Below are positions 37,305 to 46,355 of a stretch of DNA of 64,000 nt, one piece after another. Position 1 is the first letter of the stretch, and the number at the start of each line of letters is the position of its first letter. Made by a program: the position numbers and the translations under genes. Source of the stretch: an uncultured Oscillospiraceae bacterium (GTDB taxonomy: Bacteria > Bacillota > Clostridia > Oscillospirales > Oscillospiraceae); NCBI GenBank assembly GCA_947626265.1, contig CANQRM010000009.1, forward strand, positions 41,602 to 105,601. The letters run 5' to 3'. Under the pieces are notes generated by a model that did no database searches, was not told the origin of the DNA, and saw nothing but the letters and a program-made list of their open reading frames with translations.

Positions 37305-38045
37305 CTAGGCCAGCAGGCGGTATGTCCCGTCGCTCTTGGCCGCCTCGTACTCCTCCGGCGTTCCGAACGACACGTGGCTGTCCACGGAAAACAGCCGTAT
37401 TTTCGCCCCCTGCCCGGCCAACACGTTATATACGCCACTGACGAAAAACTCCGCGTAATCGCACTCATGCAGATACGTCTCCGCCGCCCGCCGGAACACC
37501 TGCGCGTCCCGGAAATAATAGGCGCCGCAGATCGCGTCCTCGCTGACGGTCTGCTTTTCCACCGTCCGGGTCACATATCCCTTTTCGTCGCACTGGGCAT
37601 AGCTGTATCGCGGGTCCGATGAACGGAACGTCAGCAGCGCTCCGTCCATGGCGTCCGGATTGCCCTTTGCGCAGTAGTCATAGAACGCCCGGCAAACAAA
37701 CAGATGATCGCAGTCATTGAACAGCACCGGGCCCTCTATCGCCTGTCCCTCTATCCCGGCCAGGCATGTCATGACCGCGCCGGGCAGCACCCTGGGGATG
37801 ACGACGATACGGGCTTCCGGGTAATATGCCGCGATCTTCCTGTCGATCTGAAAATCATCAACATGCTCCTGCAGCACCACAAAGGTCAGCGACCCAACAT
37901 CGACGTACTTCACTACCGACTGCGTGGCCCAGTAAAAAAACGGCTTCCCATATATCTCAATAAGGGGCTTCGGCACAGCGTAGCCCGCGATGCCGAACCG
38001 CGTCCCTCCGCCCCCCATGGGCATAATGAGGTTCAGCTTTTTCAT
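37305..38045 (-). CDS. Sugar nucleotidyltransferase
   Basis: 246 residues. GGGGTRFG is the NTP-binding loop, KPLIEIYGKP the substrate loop, and FNDCDHLF the metal-binding Asp region. It resembles small sugar-1-phosphate nucleotidyltransferases found beside sugar kinases in capsule clusters. It overlaps the GT2 gene at 38042 by 4 bases (ATGA) and precedes the kinase fusion by 50 bases. The three probably make and use one activated sugar. Confidence 0.8.
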   Translation of the reverse strand: MKKLNLIMPMGGGGTRFGIAGYAVPKPLIEIYGKPFFYWATQSVVKYVDVGSLTFVVLQEHVDDFQIDRKIAAYYPEARIVVIPRVLPGAVMTCLAGIEGQAIEGPVLFNDCDHLFVCRAFYDYCAKGNPDAMDGALLTFRSSDPRYSYAQCDEKGYVTRTVEKQTVSEDAICGAYYFRDAQVFRRAAETYLHECDYAEFFVSGVYNVLAGQGAKIRLFSVDSHVSFGTPEEYEAAKSDGTYRLLA

Positions 38046-38845
38046 GTTGAAGCACCCTCAAAAACCACGTCCGCGGAATAGTCCGCATATTTGACCGCGC
38101 GCATATCCCGCTCCAGATACTTCTTCCTTCCGAAAAAGTATCCAATAGCCATTTTCAGCGTCTGCATAGCCTGTTTTGTCATTTTCACATTGGAGACCTG
38201 ATCCTCCTCGCGCCAGACGATCGGGAAAAACATGTGCTTTTGACGGTATGCGGACAGCGCGAAGAGCATATAGCAATTGAACGTGAGGTTATCCGCAAAG
38301 AGCTTATAATATCTGCTTCTAAGCATAGGCACAGAATACAGATTCAACCCGGCCCCCAGGTCATAGATCCTCTTCCCCGTAGCGATGGAGAAAATGATGT
38401 TGAAGACCCGGTTCCCAAACGTTCTAAACTTGGAATATCCCACCAGTCGGGACCCTTTTACAAAACGCCCGCCCAGGCAGCAGTCATAGTTTTTATATGT
38501 CCTGTCCTTCAAGATCGGCAGCAAGTCCGCCGCGCTTCCTTGGTCATCCCCATGCAGGACGATCACATAGTCGAACCCATTTTCAATGGCATAGTTGAAC
38601 GCCACCTTGTGGGACCCGCCCAGGCCATAGTTTTCATGGTTGCGCAGCAACTTGACAGGAAGCGGCCCGGCATGATCATGCAAATATTTAATGACAGCCT
38701 GCTCCCCGTTGTCCGTGCTCCGGTTATTGACAACGATGACCTCACTGAGCCATTCACTGATCTCACCGTCCAACTGTCCAAGCACCCGTACGATCTGCTT
38801 TTCGCAGTTGTACATGGGAATGAACAGCAATATCCGATCATTCAT
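38042..38845 (-). CDS. GT2 glycosyltransferase, polyprenyl-phosphate-sugar synthase-like
   Basis: 267 residues. PMYNCEKQI opens the GT-A fold, NNRSTDNGEQ follows, and LHGDDQG is the DxD region. A GGRFVKGSRL segment parallels the GSR motif of DPM-like enzymes. It lies directly after gtrA (8-base overlap), the arrangement of GtrB with GtrA in serotype-conversion modules, where GtrB loads a sugar on undecaprenyl phosphate. That role is inferred from context. Confidence 0.8.
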   Translation of the reverse strand: MNDRILLFIPMYNCEKQIVRVLGQLDGEISEWLSEVIVVNNRSTDNGEQAVIKYLHDHAGPLPVKLLRNHENYGLGGSHKVAFNYAIENGFDYVIVLHGDDQGSAADLLPILKDRTYKNYDCCLGGRFVKGSRLVGYSKFRTFGNRVFNIIFSIATGKRIYDLGAGLNLYSVPMLRSRYYKLFADNLTFNCYMLFALSAYRQKHMFFPIVWREEDQVSNVKMTKQAMQTLKMAIGYFFGRKKYLERDMRAVKYADYSADVVFEGAST

Positions 38846-39296
38846 ATATCATTCTCCTTATAGCTTCTCGCAAAGGACCTTCAGCACAAAAAAAATTCAT
38901 TGTCATCGTAATGGGTGTGATAAGTATTTTGCATACGATCTTCAAATGCGCCGCGATGAGCGAAACATTCATAAGCGTCGTCCTGCTCAGCAGGCGGAAG
39001 AGCCCCTCTCCCACCCAGGAGACGCAGAACACCAGCACTATCTGATAAAGAAAATAGATGATATACTTCCCCCACAGAGGCAGCCCCTCCTTGCGATTGG
39101 CGAATATCTTCCGGGTCGATACGAAAAACACCAGCGTGATAGCCGGGATGCTGCTGAGCATATTGGCATAGACCACCGGGAAGCAAAACACCTCCGTTAG
39201 GATGATATATACGCCAAAATCGATCAGCCATCCGCAGCCAGAAATGCCTATAAAGTGGACCGCTTGGCGGATTATTTTTTTCCACGCATGTTCCAT
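38838..39296 (-). CDS. GtrA-like lipid-linked-sugar flippase
   Basis: 152 residues with four transmembrane spans in the GtrA pattern: FIGISGCGWLIDFGVYIIL in span one, then SSIPAITLVFFVSTRKIFAN, in which a polar residue pattern and Arg/Lys end span two as usual. GtrA proteins move undecaprenyl-phosphate-linked sugars to the outer face. The gene sits between the GT2 at 38042 and the GT-C-like gene at 39327, making a complete gtr-like triplet. Confidence 0.85.
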   Translation of the reverse strand: MEHAWKKIIRQAVHFIGISGCGWLIDFGVYIILTEVFCFPVVYANMLSSIPAITLVFFVSTRKIFANRKEGLPLWGKYIIYFLYQIVLVFCVSWVGEGLFRLLSRTTLMNVSLIAAHLKIVCKILITPITMTMNFFCAEGPLREAIRRMIYE

Positions 39297-39326
39297 GAAG
39301 CTTCTATTTGTTATATCTTCGTGTAC

Positions 39327-41234
39327 TCAGTGAATATTCAAGCGTGTAACATCAGTCAACGCATGATACACCTTCAAGAGGCTATCATTGTATGCACCGG
39401 CATCATCAAAAAACAGCATACGATAATCCATGATCGAGATCATGATCATCGTCCCTATGACCAGCGTGTACAACATATCCTTTGTGCGTACGGTTTCTCG
39501 GATATATGTATGTCTTAACAGCCATACCGCCAGCAATGTGACTCCCATAGCCTGCGCAAATTCCCATCGGTTTGTATCCCACCCGACGATATTGGCAAGA
39601 TATACTCCTATGATGACAAACGCGCTCGTCCCGACGAAAACGGCCGCTTCCTTATACTTTTTTCCCAGCACGAGCATCAGCGCCAATGTAAAAATGATCA
39701 GCAGCATATAGGCCATCAGCTGCCAAGGATCTGCGTTGAAGTAAATATTACTTGTGTAATCGTTGGTAAGCCTGTTTGCATTGTGAAAATACCCGCCCAG
39801 TTCTTCCACTCTTTGAAACATTATATTGGAAGTTTTGATCCGTTCTATTTGCCTGAGGACCTGTTCGTCCGATGCATTGAATCTGCCGGCTATAAAGCAG
39901 TAGAGCACGCTCGGTATATTCAAAAGCAGTAACAGCATAATGTTCTTGAACGTCCGGTGTTCATTCCTCGGATACAATAGTATCCTCAGTAAACAGATCG
40001 AAACAAGGAGAGGACAGATCAGGAACGCGTTTGTTTCACTTGTGAGAAGAGCTATCCATATAAACATCGTTACGAAAACGATAAACGACCTGTCGCTCCT
40101 GATCTTATCGAATAGCAGGATCACAATAACTGCCAATACAAATCCGTATTGCTCTAAGTATCCCATACCATGCGCCAGGAAAGCATCATATATGCTCAGA
40201 GAGAACCATAGCATCACAGCGCTGCCGATCAGATTATGTGTCTTAACACTGAAATAGTAGGTGAAATAAATGAGCGAGGAAAGTATGACCAGACCTATGC
40301 TCACGATAAACACAGACAAAAATGCCTTATTATACATTAAATCGAAAACTACCGATTTTAAGAGACTTCCGATAAATCCTCTGGGCAGGAAACCGTCCTC
40401 ATAGGTAAACAAATTCTGGGTCTGCGCGTATTCGGACGGCCATCGGAATCCGTATAGGAACCTCCAGATCATCTGCGCAGTCGTAAGGATAAACAGCACC
40501 TTGTAAAACAGTGCTTCATACCGTTCCCTCTTGCCCAGGATCACCTTTGGTCTTTTCTCTCTTGGCCTTGTGAGCCACCGCACAAACCTATCCAGGATCA
40601 GCGCTGCCAGTGTAAACACACAAATGAACGACACGACCCGATATATGCTCACACTTTTCCCTGGGGCCGCTTTCGCTACCATCACAACTGTACCGTCGAT
40701 CTTTTGAGCAGTACCGTTAACGGTGTCGTAAGCATATAACCCCTCCCCGGCCGATCCGCTGTCCGTCCACACCGTCACCGCATTTCCGGGCTCCCCGTCC
40801 GGCGAAGTGACAAAAAGATACATGCTGTCCGCTGGCGTGACGAAGGTGTCGATATTTTTGAACGTATAAACGTCTCCGTCAACAATACCCGCTGCATCTA
40901 TCGTTTCAGTGCGGATCAGTTCATCGTTGAGATAGAGAGCGAATACGACCTGACCGTGATTCTCGCGGGCAAAGGTCGCCATCTGGACAGACAGCTCCGT
41001 CATCACCTGTTCCTCTTTGATGGGGACCTTCTGGGCCACACTGTGCGAAGCCGTTATCTCTCCGAACGGCGTATTGGCAGTCAGTTGGCTATATGTCAGC
41101 ATGTCAGGCACAGCAAAGACACCTTTGCTCCATAGCAGCAGTGACACGGCAACCAATACGATCAAAAACAGGCTGATCTTAATGACCGTATTTCTCGTCA
41201 GCCGCGATTGCTTGTGTTCACCAATATGTTTCAT
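39327..41234 (-). CDS. Multi-pass GT-C-like glycosyltransferase with N-terminal extracytoplasmic beta domain
   Basis: 635 residues from the ATG at 41234, with AGAGGT upstream; the longer frame overlaps the previous gene and has no ribosome site. One span (about 18-36) leads to a strand-rich extracytoplasmic domain (about 55-190) with ATFARENHGQVVFALYL and PGNAVTVWTDSG. About ten further spans follow, with YGFRWPSEYAQTQN and LPRGFIGSLLK in outside loops. The beta domain is clearly like that of the Wzm permease at 51319. Function is inferred as external sugar transfer from a polyprenyl-phosphate donor. Confidence 0.7.
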   Translation of the reverse strand: MKHIGEHKQSRLTRNTVIKISLFLIVLVAVSLLLWSKGVFAVPDMLTYSQLTANTPFGEITASHSVAQKVPIKEEQVMTELSVQMATFARENHGQVVFALYLNDELIRTETIDAAGIVDGDVYTFKNIDTFVTPADSMYLFVTSPDGEPGNAVTVWTDSGSAGEGLYAYDTVNGTAQKIDGTVVMVAKAAPGKSVSIYRVVSFICVFTLAALILDRFVRWLTRPREKRPKVILGKRERYEALFYKVLFILTTAQMIWRFLYGFRWPSEYAQTQNLFTYEDGFLPRGFIGSLLKSVVFDLMYNKAFLSVFIVSIGLVILSSLIYFTYYFSVKTHNLIGSAVMLWFSLSIYDAFLAHGMGYLEQYGFVLAVIVILLFDKIRSDRSFIVFVTMFIWIALLTSETNAFLICPLLVSICLLRILLYPRNEHRTFKNIMLLLLLNIPSVLYCFIAGRFNASDEQVLRQIERIKTSNIMFQRVEELGGYFHNANRLTNDYTSNIYFNADPWQLMAYMLLIIFTLALMLVLGKKYKEAAVFVGTSAFVIIGVYLANIVGWDTNRWEFAQAMGVTLLAVWLLRHTYIRETVRTKDMLYTLVIGTMIMISIMDYRMLFFDDAGAYNDSLLKVYHALTDVTRLNIH

Positions 41235-41266
41235 GTCATACCTCTTTTCCAAAAAGCATCCGTTCT

Positions 41267-43282
41267 CTAATCCCGCTGGGCGTCTGCCGCCGTGACGATC
41301 ACATATCGTGCGGAAAACGACGGCGCCCATCCATTGGGATACAATACAACGGGGATGCCACCCTGCAGGTCGATGCTCTCCGCATTTTCAACAGCGGCGC
41401 GGCAGCTCTCCGCGAGCGTGTGTGTAAAGCCGCCGTCGCCGTACAAGATGCCATAGTTCGATTTTGTAAAATAAAACAGGCTTGGATCAAGAAGCAGCAG
41501 GCAGATCAGCGCGGTGCAAAGCCCGGCCGCCAGCTTTTCCCTGCGGAAACACTCTATGACCACGCAGCCGGCATAGGCGAACAGCATGAACGCCAGGATA
41601 TTGCATGCGTAATAATACCGGTCAGGATAACTGCCCACATAGTCGCCGAACATCTGCGTCATCGTCCGGCGCATGAACGCCGAGGCAAAGCAGGTCCCCA
41701 GCGCCAGCGCAGCAAACACCGTATAGGAGTTGAACAGGCTCTTGGTCTTTTTGATCCGGACGACAGCCGCCCAGATTACGAGCGCCATATAGAGGGCTGT
41801 CAGCGCAACAGTGAGCGGGTCGCTTAGCTTCGTATAGAACGGCGCTACCAGGTAGAACAGGATATGCCGGGCCAGGAAGAACTCAATAGCCCCTTCTGGC
41901 TTATAGGTAAAATCAATGCCAAGGCCTTCACTTGTCAGCAGCCGCGGCAGCATGAACAGGCCTACCGCGAATGTGACGATCAGCAGCAGATTTCCGAAAA
42001 CACGTTTTTTCCACGCATTGTCTTTAACGCAGCGCCAGGCCATAGCCGCCAAAAGACCGCCGATCTCCAGGAAGCCGACCGGGAAGGTGAACGCTCCCAC
42101 CAGGCAAGCCGCCCCGATCAGCAGGGACTTCGCAGAAAAGCCGTTGTCCTCCTCGTACTGGATCATCAGCAAAAATGCCACTGTTACTGTCCACAGGAAA
42201 GATGTATTCAGCGTCCGGCCCAGCACCTCTGCCGCGCTTCCGCCCAAATTCATGAAAACAACGGCTGCGTAGGCGGCTATACCCGCCTTTTTCCCACACA
42301 GCAGTTCAAAGGCGCGATATCCCACTGTGGCAGTGAAGGCGATATACAGGTTCGCCATGACTCCGTCCCAGAAGGGAAATGCCGCCAGACTGTACCCGTT
42401 GAGCAGCATATTGATCTTCTGCGCCAGCCAGATGCAGATATAGGTGCCCGTATTGGAAAAATCGTTTGACTCTCCCATTCTGGTCGCAAACAGCGTTTTC
42501 AGTATCCCTTGATCCAACTGCCTGGACAGGAAGAATCCATCTTCCCCGTATATGATGGGCGTGCTGATGAACTGCAGGTCCCGCAGGCACAGGATCACTG
42601 TCCCGCCCAGCAGCAGGAGCAGATACAGCGCAAGCCGCTTTCCCCGCCCGTTCTCACGGTACTGTTCGTAGTAATACCAGGGCACGCCGGTGGCCAGCAG
42701 CAAGAAACAGCACAGAACGAACGGTGCCAAAAACTGCTTGGACAGCTTAGGGCTTTTATATTCAAAGGACATATTCAGCTGCGTGCTCTGCATCTCACCG
42801 TTTACTGTGAGATGCGCCCCGCTCTTTGCCAAGATAGGATTATCCGTTGTCCAGATCGTAACGCCCTGCCCGGAGGGGCTGTCGCTGGAAATCTGTATGT
42901 CCAGCTGCTCGCCCGCGGAGACCGGCCTGGTCAATTCAAGATACAGATAGGGCCCATCCGGGATCTGTGCCGCGTCCAGTTCGCAGGAGCTTACCGGTTC
43001 ACCGGCGGAAAAGACGCTGACTGTGACCGTCCCACTGTTCTCTCGGTCACCGTAATTTGCGAACTGGAACCCGATCCGCTTCACATCGTCAAACAGACAG
43101 GGGACCGTCTGAAAGTATACCGCCTCTGACGTCAGCTCCGGCGCCGGCACATACTGTGCTCCTTCATTCAGTCCGACCGTCAAAAACTGCTCGTTCTCAT
43201 GGCAGAACACCAACAGCAATATAACCGCCAGGAGAAACAGTGCGATACTTCCCCAGCGCACCCATTTTGACATCTTCAGCAT
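41267..43282 (-). CDS. Multi-pass GT-C-like glycosyltransferase with N-terminal extracytoplasmic beta domain
   Basis: 671 residues. One N-terminal span is followed by a strand-rich domain at about 50-185 (NYGDRENSGTVTVSVF, GQGVTIWTTDN), then about ten spans. The outside loop after the third span carries YGEDGFFLSRQ, an acidic pair often seen in GT-C enzymes. It has the same plan as the gene at 39327, though identity looks low, so they are old paralogues or share a domain by fusion. The end of the protein (about 610-671) is a small soluble strand-rich part. The donor and acceptor are unknown. Confidence 0.7.
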   Translation of the reverse strand: MLKMSKWVRWGSIALFLLAVILLLVFCHENEQFLTVGLNEGAQYVPAPELTSEAVYFQTVPCLFDDVKRIGFQFANYGDRENSGTVTVSVFSAGEPVSSCELDAAQIPDGPYLYLELTRPVSAGEQLDIQISSDSPSGQGVTIWTTDNPILAKSGAHLTVNGEMQSTQLNMSFEYKSPKLSKQFLAPFVLCCFLLLATGVPWYYYEQYRENGRGKRLALYLLLLLGGTVILCLRDLQFISTPIIYGEDGFFLSRQLDQGILKTLFATRMGESNDFSNTGTYICIWLAQKINMLLNGYSLAAFPFWDGVMANLYIAFTATVGYRAFELLCGKKAGIAAYAAVVFMNLGGSAAEVLGRTLNTSFLWTVTVAFLLMIQYEEDNGFSAKSLLIGAACLVGAFTFPVGFLEIGGLLAAMAWRCVKDNAWKKRVFGNLLLIVTFAVGLFMLPRLLTSEGLGIDFTYKPEGAIEFFLARHILFYLVAPFYTKLSDPLTVALTALYMALVIWAAVVRIKKTKSLFNSYTVFAALALGTCFASAFMRRTMTQMFGDYVGSYPDRYYYACNILAFMLFAYAGCVVIECFRREKLAAGLCTALICLLLLDPSLFYFTKSNYGILYGDGGFTHTLAESCRAAVENAESIDLQGGIPVVLYPNGWAPSFSARYVIVTAADAQRD

Positions 43283-43320
43283 TTTGCGTTCTCCGATCTG
43301 TCCGATATTAGGCCCGTGCT

Positions 43321-44592
43321 TTATAACGCTCCCGCCAGGGCCTGCGCTACTTCGTCGGCGATATCATCTGCTCCCGCGCCGCCGGTGATATACGCCTCGT
43401 CGGCGTCTACGCGGCCCTCGCCGGAATAACCGTCACAAGCCGCGCACAGCGCGTCCGCAATGGCGGAGGGCTCACAGGCGCGCAGGCTTATGATATTCTT
43501 ACTGAAACCGGCCAAGTCCTTGTTCGCGTAGCAGTTGGTAATCGTCCGCACACCGAACGTGGCCATTTCCAGCGGCGGATAGCTGGGGTGAGGCGACACC
43601 ATCAGCGAGATTCCCGCGTATGTATCCAGCAGCAGCTTCGCGTACTCGTCCATCGGCAGCTTGCCCACTGACCGCAGGACCATCCCGCCGCCAAGGTCTA
43701 CGTCGTCATGCTGTTCCCCAGCGGAGAGCACCGTCCATTCCTCCGCATTCTTCTGCTGTTCGCGCCAGCGTTTGAGGGCATATATCAGAAGCTCAAAGGC
43801 ATTTCTGCTCACCGACGGTCGGCCATAGACCAAGATCTGCTTTTTCTTCGCTATCCTGCTTCCCCGCTCCGGCAGATACCTCCTCAGGCTGTCGTTCAGG
43901 ACCGGGTCAAACTGCCAGCTTCGGACGAAGGAATATCCATTCCGCTTGAGAAACTCCGCGAGGATGCCGGAATTGACGACGGCATATATGGGGATATCCA
44001 TGCGGTATGTGCTCTCTGCCAGCATATAGCGGCTGGACCACCCATAAAAACACGGCTCATAGTCCTGGATCATATAGATGAGCGGTCTCGGCTCTGCAGC
44101 AAAAGTCTCTGCCTGCCAGCGGATGACGTCCGACACGACATAGGCGGTCCACCAGGCGGTGGCGACGAAAACGTCGTTTTTTCGGACCGGTATCGTCAGT
44201 CCATACCGGTCGCTCATGGGAACGACCTGCAGCTCTTCGCCGCTGTCCAGTTCACAGCCGCAGACCACATAGCCATCCGGCGCGACCGACGTTTTTTCAT
44301 TCAGCACACGGTCTGTCACGATGATCCTGGCCTCGCAGCCACATGCCATTCTCAGCGCCTCAAAAAACCGAAGCGCTGTCTCGATCCCGCCAAAAACGTC
44401 AATCTGATCCACCGACGGGGTAAGAAGGTTCAGCCGCAGTTTTTCGCTCTCTGTTCCCTTGCGGGCGTTGAGCGGCCAGATCTCAGGCACCTCAAAGCCT
44501 CTGGATGACATGAGCGCCCGCTTGAGCGCATGATATGTCTTCACCGCGAGGGGCTTCCTTTTCAAATAGTTGACAAAGCTGGCCAGCTTCAC
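43321..44592 (-). CDS. WsaF-like rhamnosyltransferase (GT-B fold)
   Basis: 423 residues. The run IYMIQDYEPCFYGWSSRY, the YGRPSVSRNAFEL segment and the C-terminal VSPHPSYPPLEMATFG are the pattern of WsaF-type rhamnosyltransferases, GT-B enzymes acting on rhamnan chains in Gram-positive S-layer glycans. The C-terminal third of the 1404-residue protein at 46356 is a paralogue. Rhamnose donor supply is in the same operon (rmlA, C, D). Four-base overlap with the gene at 44589. Confidence 0.82.
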   Translation of the reverse strand: MKLASFVNYLKRKPLAVKTYHALKRALMSSRGFEVPEIWPLNARKGTESEKLRLNLLTPSVDQIDVFGGIETALRFFEALRMACGCEARIIVTDRVLNEKTSVAPDGYVVCGCELDSGEELQVVPMSDRYGLTIPVRKNDVFVATAWWTAYVVSDVIRWQAETFAAEPRPLIYMIQDYEPCFYGWSSRYMLAESTYRMDIPIYAVVNSGILAEFLKRNGYSFVRSWQFDPVLNDSLRRYLPERGSRIAKKKQILVYGRPSVSRNAFELLIYALKRWREQQKNAEEWTVLSAGEQHDDVDLGGGMVLRSVGKLPMDEYAKLLLDTYAGISLMVSPHPSYPPLEMATFGVRTITNCYANKDLAGFSKNIISLRACEPSAIADALCAACDGYSGEGRVDADEAYITGGAGADDIADEVAQALAGAL

Positions 44593-46346
44593 TGGGGCCG
44601 CACTCTCCTTTGGGCTAAAGGGTGTATGTCCAGATACACATTAAAAAACGGGTCGCCGTTTTTCCGGTAAGGCGCGTATACATCCGCCGACTTTTGAAAA
44701 TCGACCTCCGGGATGCTTGCGCCCCTGCTTTTGGATTCCAGGTGATACAGCCGCACCTTGGCGTCATACCGGTTCAAAAGTCCATTCTCATGCGCACGGA
44801 TGCACCACTCCACATCACTGCCGCAGATGATGAACCCCTCGTCAAATCCGCCGACCCGCTCCATGGTCCGTCTGGATATGGCCATGCAGGCGCCTGTTAC
44901 CGCCAGCACGTTTCGGCTCACCATCGGGGAGACAAAGGGGCTGCCAAAGTGCTCCTGTCTCATCCCATTGTAAATATGCTCCGCTCCGCAGCCGACCCCC
45001 ACGACGACGCCGGCATGCTGGATCGTATCGTCCGGGTACAGCAGCAACGCCCCCACAGCCCCCACATCGGGGCGCAGAGCATTTTCACTCAGGCGTTCCA
45101 GCCAGTCGCCGCTGATGATCCTGGTGTCGTTATTCAGGAAGACGAACACGTCCCCTTTCGCGTGTCTGACCCCGAAGTTGTTCAGTTTTGACCAGTTGAA
45201 GTCCATATCCGCGTCGATGACGCGGATGCGCTCATCCTGCTGCCGTATCCTTTCCACCCATACCGCCGTGCTTTTTTTCCGAGAGCGGTTGTTCAAAAGC
45301 AATATCTCATAATTTTTATATGTACTGTTTCGCAGGATACTTTGAACACAGTCATTTGTTATCCGCCGGCGGTCCCTGAATGGGATGACGATAGAGACGA
45401 GCGGCAAATCAGATGCAAACTTTGGATCATAGACAAAGAGGCGTTCCGTCTCCTCCGCATAGGCGCCCTGACCGTACTTCCTTTTCAGGTGCCCGTCGAG
45501 CGCCTGCAGACCGGCCTCATGGGCGTATGGCTTGGCGTCCGGATTGGTGGCCGTCGAGGAATCGCTCTCCCGCCATGAATACAGCAGCCGTGGGATATGA
45601 CATATCTTATCTGTCCGCTCCGACAGCCGGAGCATCAGATCGTAGTCCTGGCTGCCGTCATATTCCGCCCGGAATCCCCCTACACTCTCAAAAAGCTCCC
45701 TCCGGATCACAAGAAGGTGGCAGGTATACATCTGGCTGTAGAGCAGGTCTGGAGACCAGTCCGGCTTATAAAACGGATAGACATGCCTGCCATCTGCCGC
45801 GATGTGGTCCTCATCCGAATACAGTACGTCTGCCCCGGTCTCCAAGATCGCCGCCGCGTTCATCTCCAGCGCGTTGGGCGCCAGCACGTCGTCGTGGTCC
45901 AGCAGCGCTATATAGCCGCCCGTCGCCATAGCGATGCAGGCGTTCGTGTTATCGGATATGCCCCTGTTCTCTTCCAGCTTCCTGTACTCGATCCGCGCAT
46001 CCCTGCCCGCATATTCTTCGCATATCTTTCCCACATAGGCGTGGAGCACGTCGCTCCCGTCCGCCAGGCACAGCTCCCAGTTCCCATAGGTCTGGCCAAG
46101 CACAGACTGGATCATCTCCCGAAGAAAGTCCTCCGGCGTGTTGAGAAGCGGCACGGCAACGCTGAATTTTGTTTGGCCGGAAAGGGAGTGTTCTCTCCCG
46201 GCCCTCTGCTCTTCCGGCGGTTTTACCACGACGGAACATCTCCGCCGGTACAGCACTTTTTCCCGGACCTTCACCCAGGTGCGCCGAAGGCCGTTCTCAC
46301 GCAAAAAGTGGAAACCTTTACATAGCAATCGGATATAACGGTCCAT
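44589..46346 (-). CDS. Two-domain GT2 glycosyltransferase (rhamnan type)
   Basis: 585 residues with two GT-A domains. The first (about 60-300) has SVAVPLLNTPEDF, LLDHDDVLAPNAL and YSDEDHI; the second (about 315-570) has SIVIPFRDRR, FLNNDTRIISGDWL and the acceptor-side DVEWCIRAHENG. This tandem form is usual in rhamnose-rich polymer clusters (WsaE/RgpF neighbourhoods). The first domain is a paralogue of the GT2 domain in the 1404-residue neighbour. It begins 10 bases after that gene's stop. Confidence 0.88.
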   Translation of the reverse strand: MDRYIRLLCKGFHFLRENGLRRTWVKVREKVLYRRRCSVVVKPPEEQRAGREHSLSGQTKFSVAVPLLNTPEDFLREMIQSVLGQTYGNWELCLADGSDVLHAYVGKICEEYAGRDARIEYRKLEENRGISDNTNACIAMATGGYIALLDHDDVLAPNALEMNAAAILETGADVLYSDEDHIAADGRHVYPFYKPDWSPDLLYSQMYTCHLLVIRRELFESVGGFRAEYDGSQDYDLMLRLSERTDKICHIPRLLYSWRESDSSTATNPDAKPYAHEAGLQALDGHLKRKYGQGAYAEETERLFVYDPKFASDLPLVSIVIPFRDRRRITNDCVQSILRNSTYKNYEILLLNNRSRKKSTAVWVERIRQQDERIRVIDADMDFNWSKLNNFGVRHAKGDVFVFLNNDTRIISGDWLERLSENALRPDVGAVGALLLYPDDTIQHAGVVVGVGCGAEHIYNGMRQEHFGSPFVSPMVSRNVLAVTGACMAISRRTMERVGGFDEGFIICGSDVEWCIRAHENGLLNRYDAKVRLYHLESKSRGASIPEVDFQKSADVYAPYRKNGDPFFNVYLDIHPLAQRRVRPQ

Positions 46347-46355
46347 TCCGCGCGC

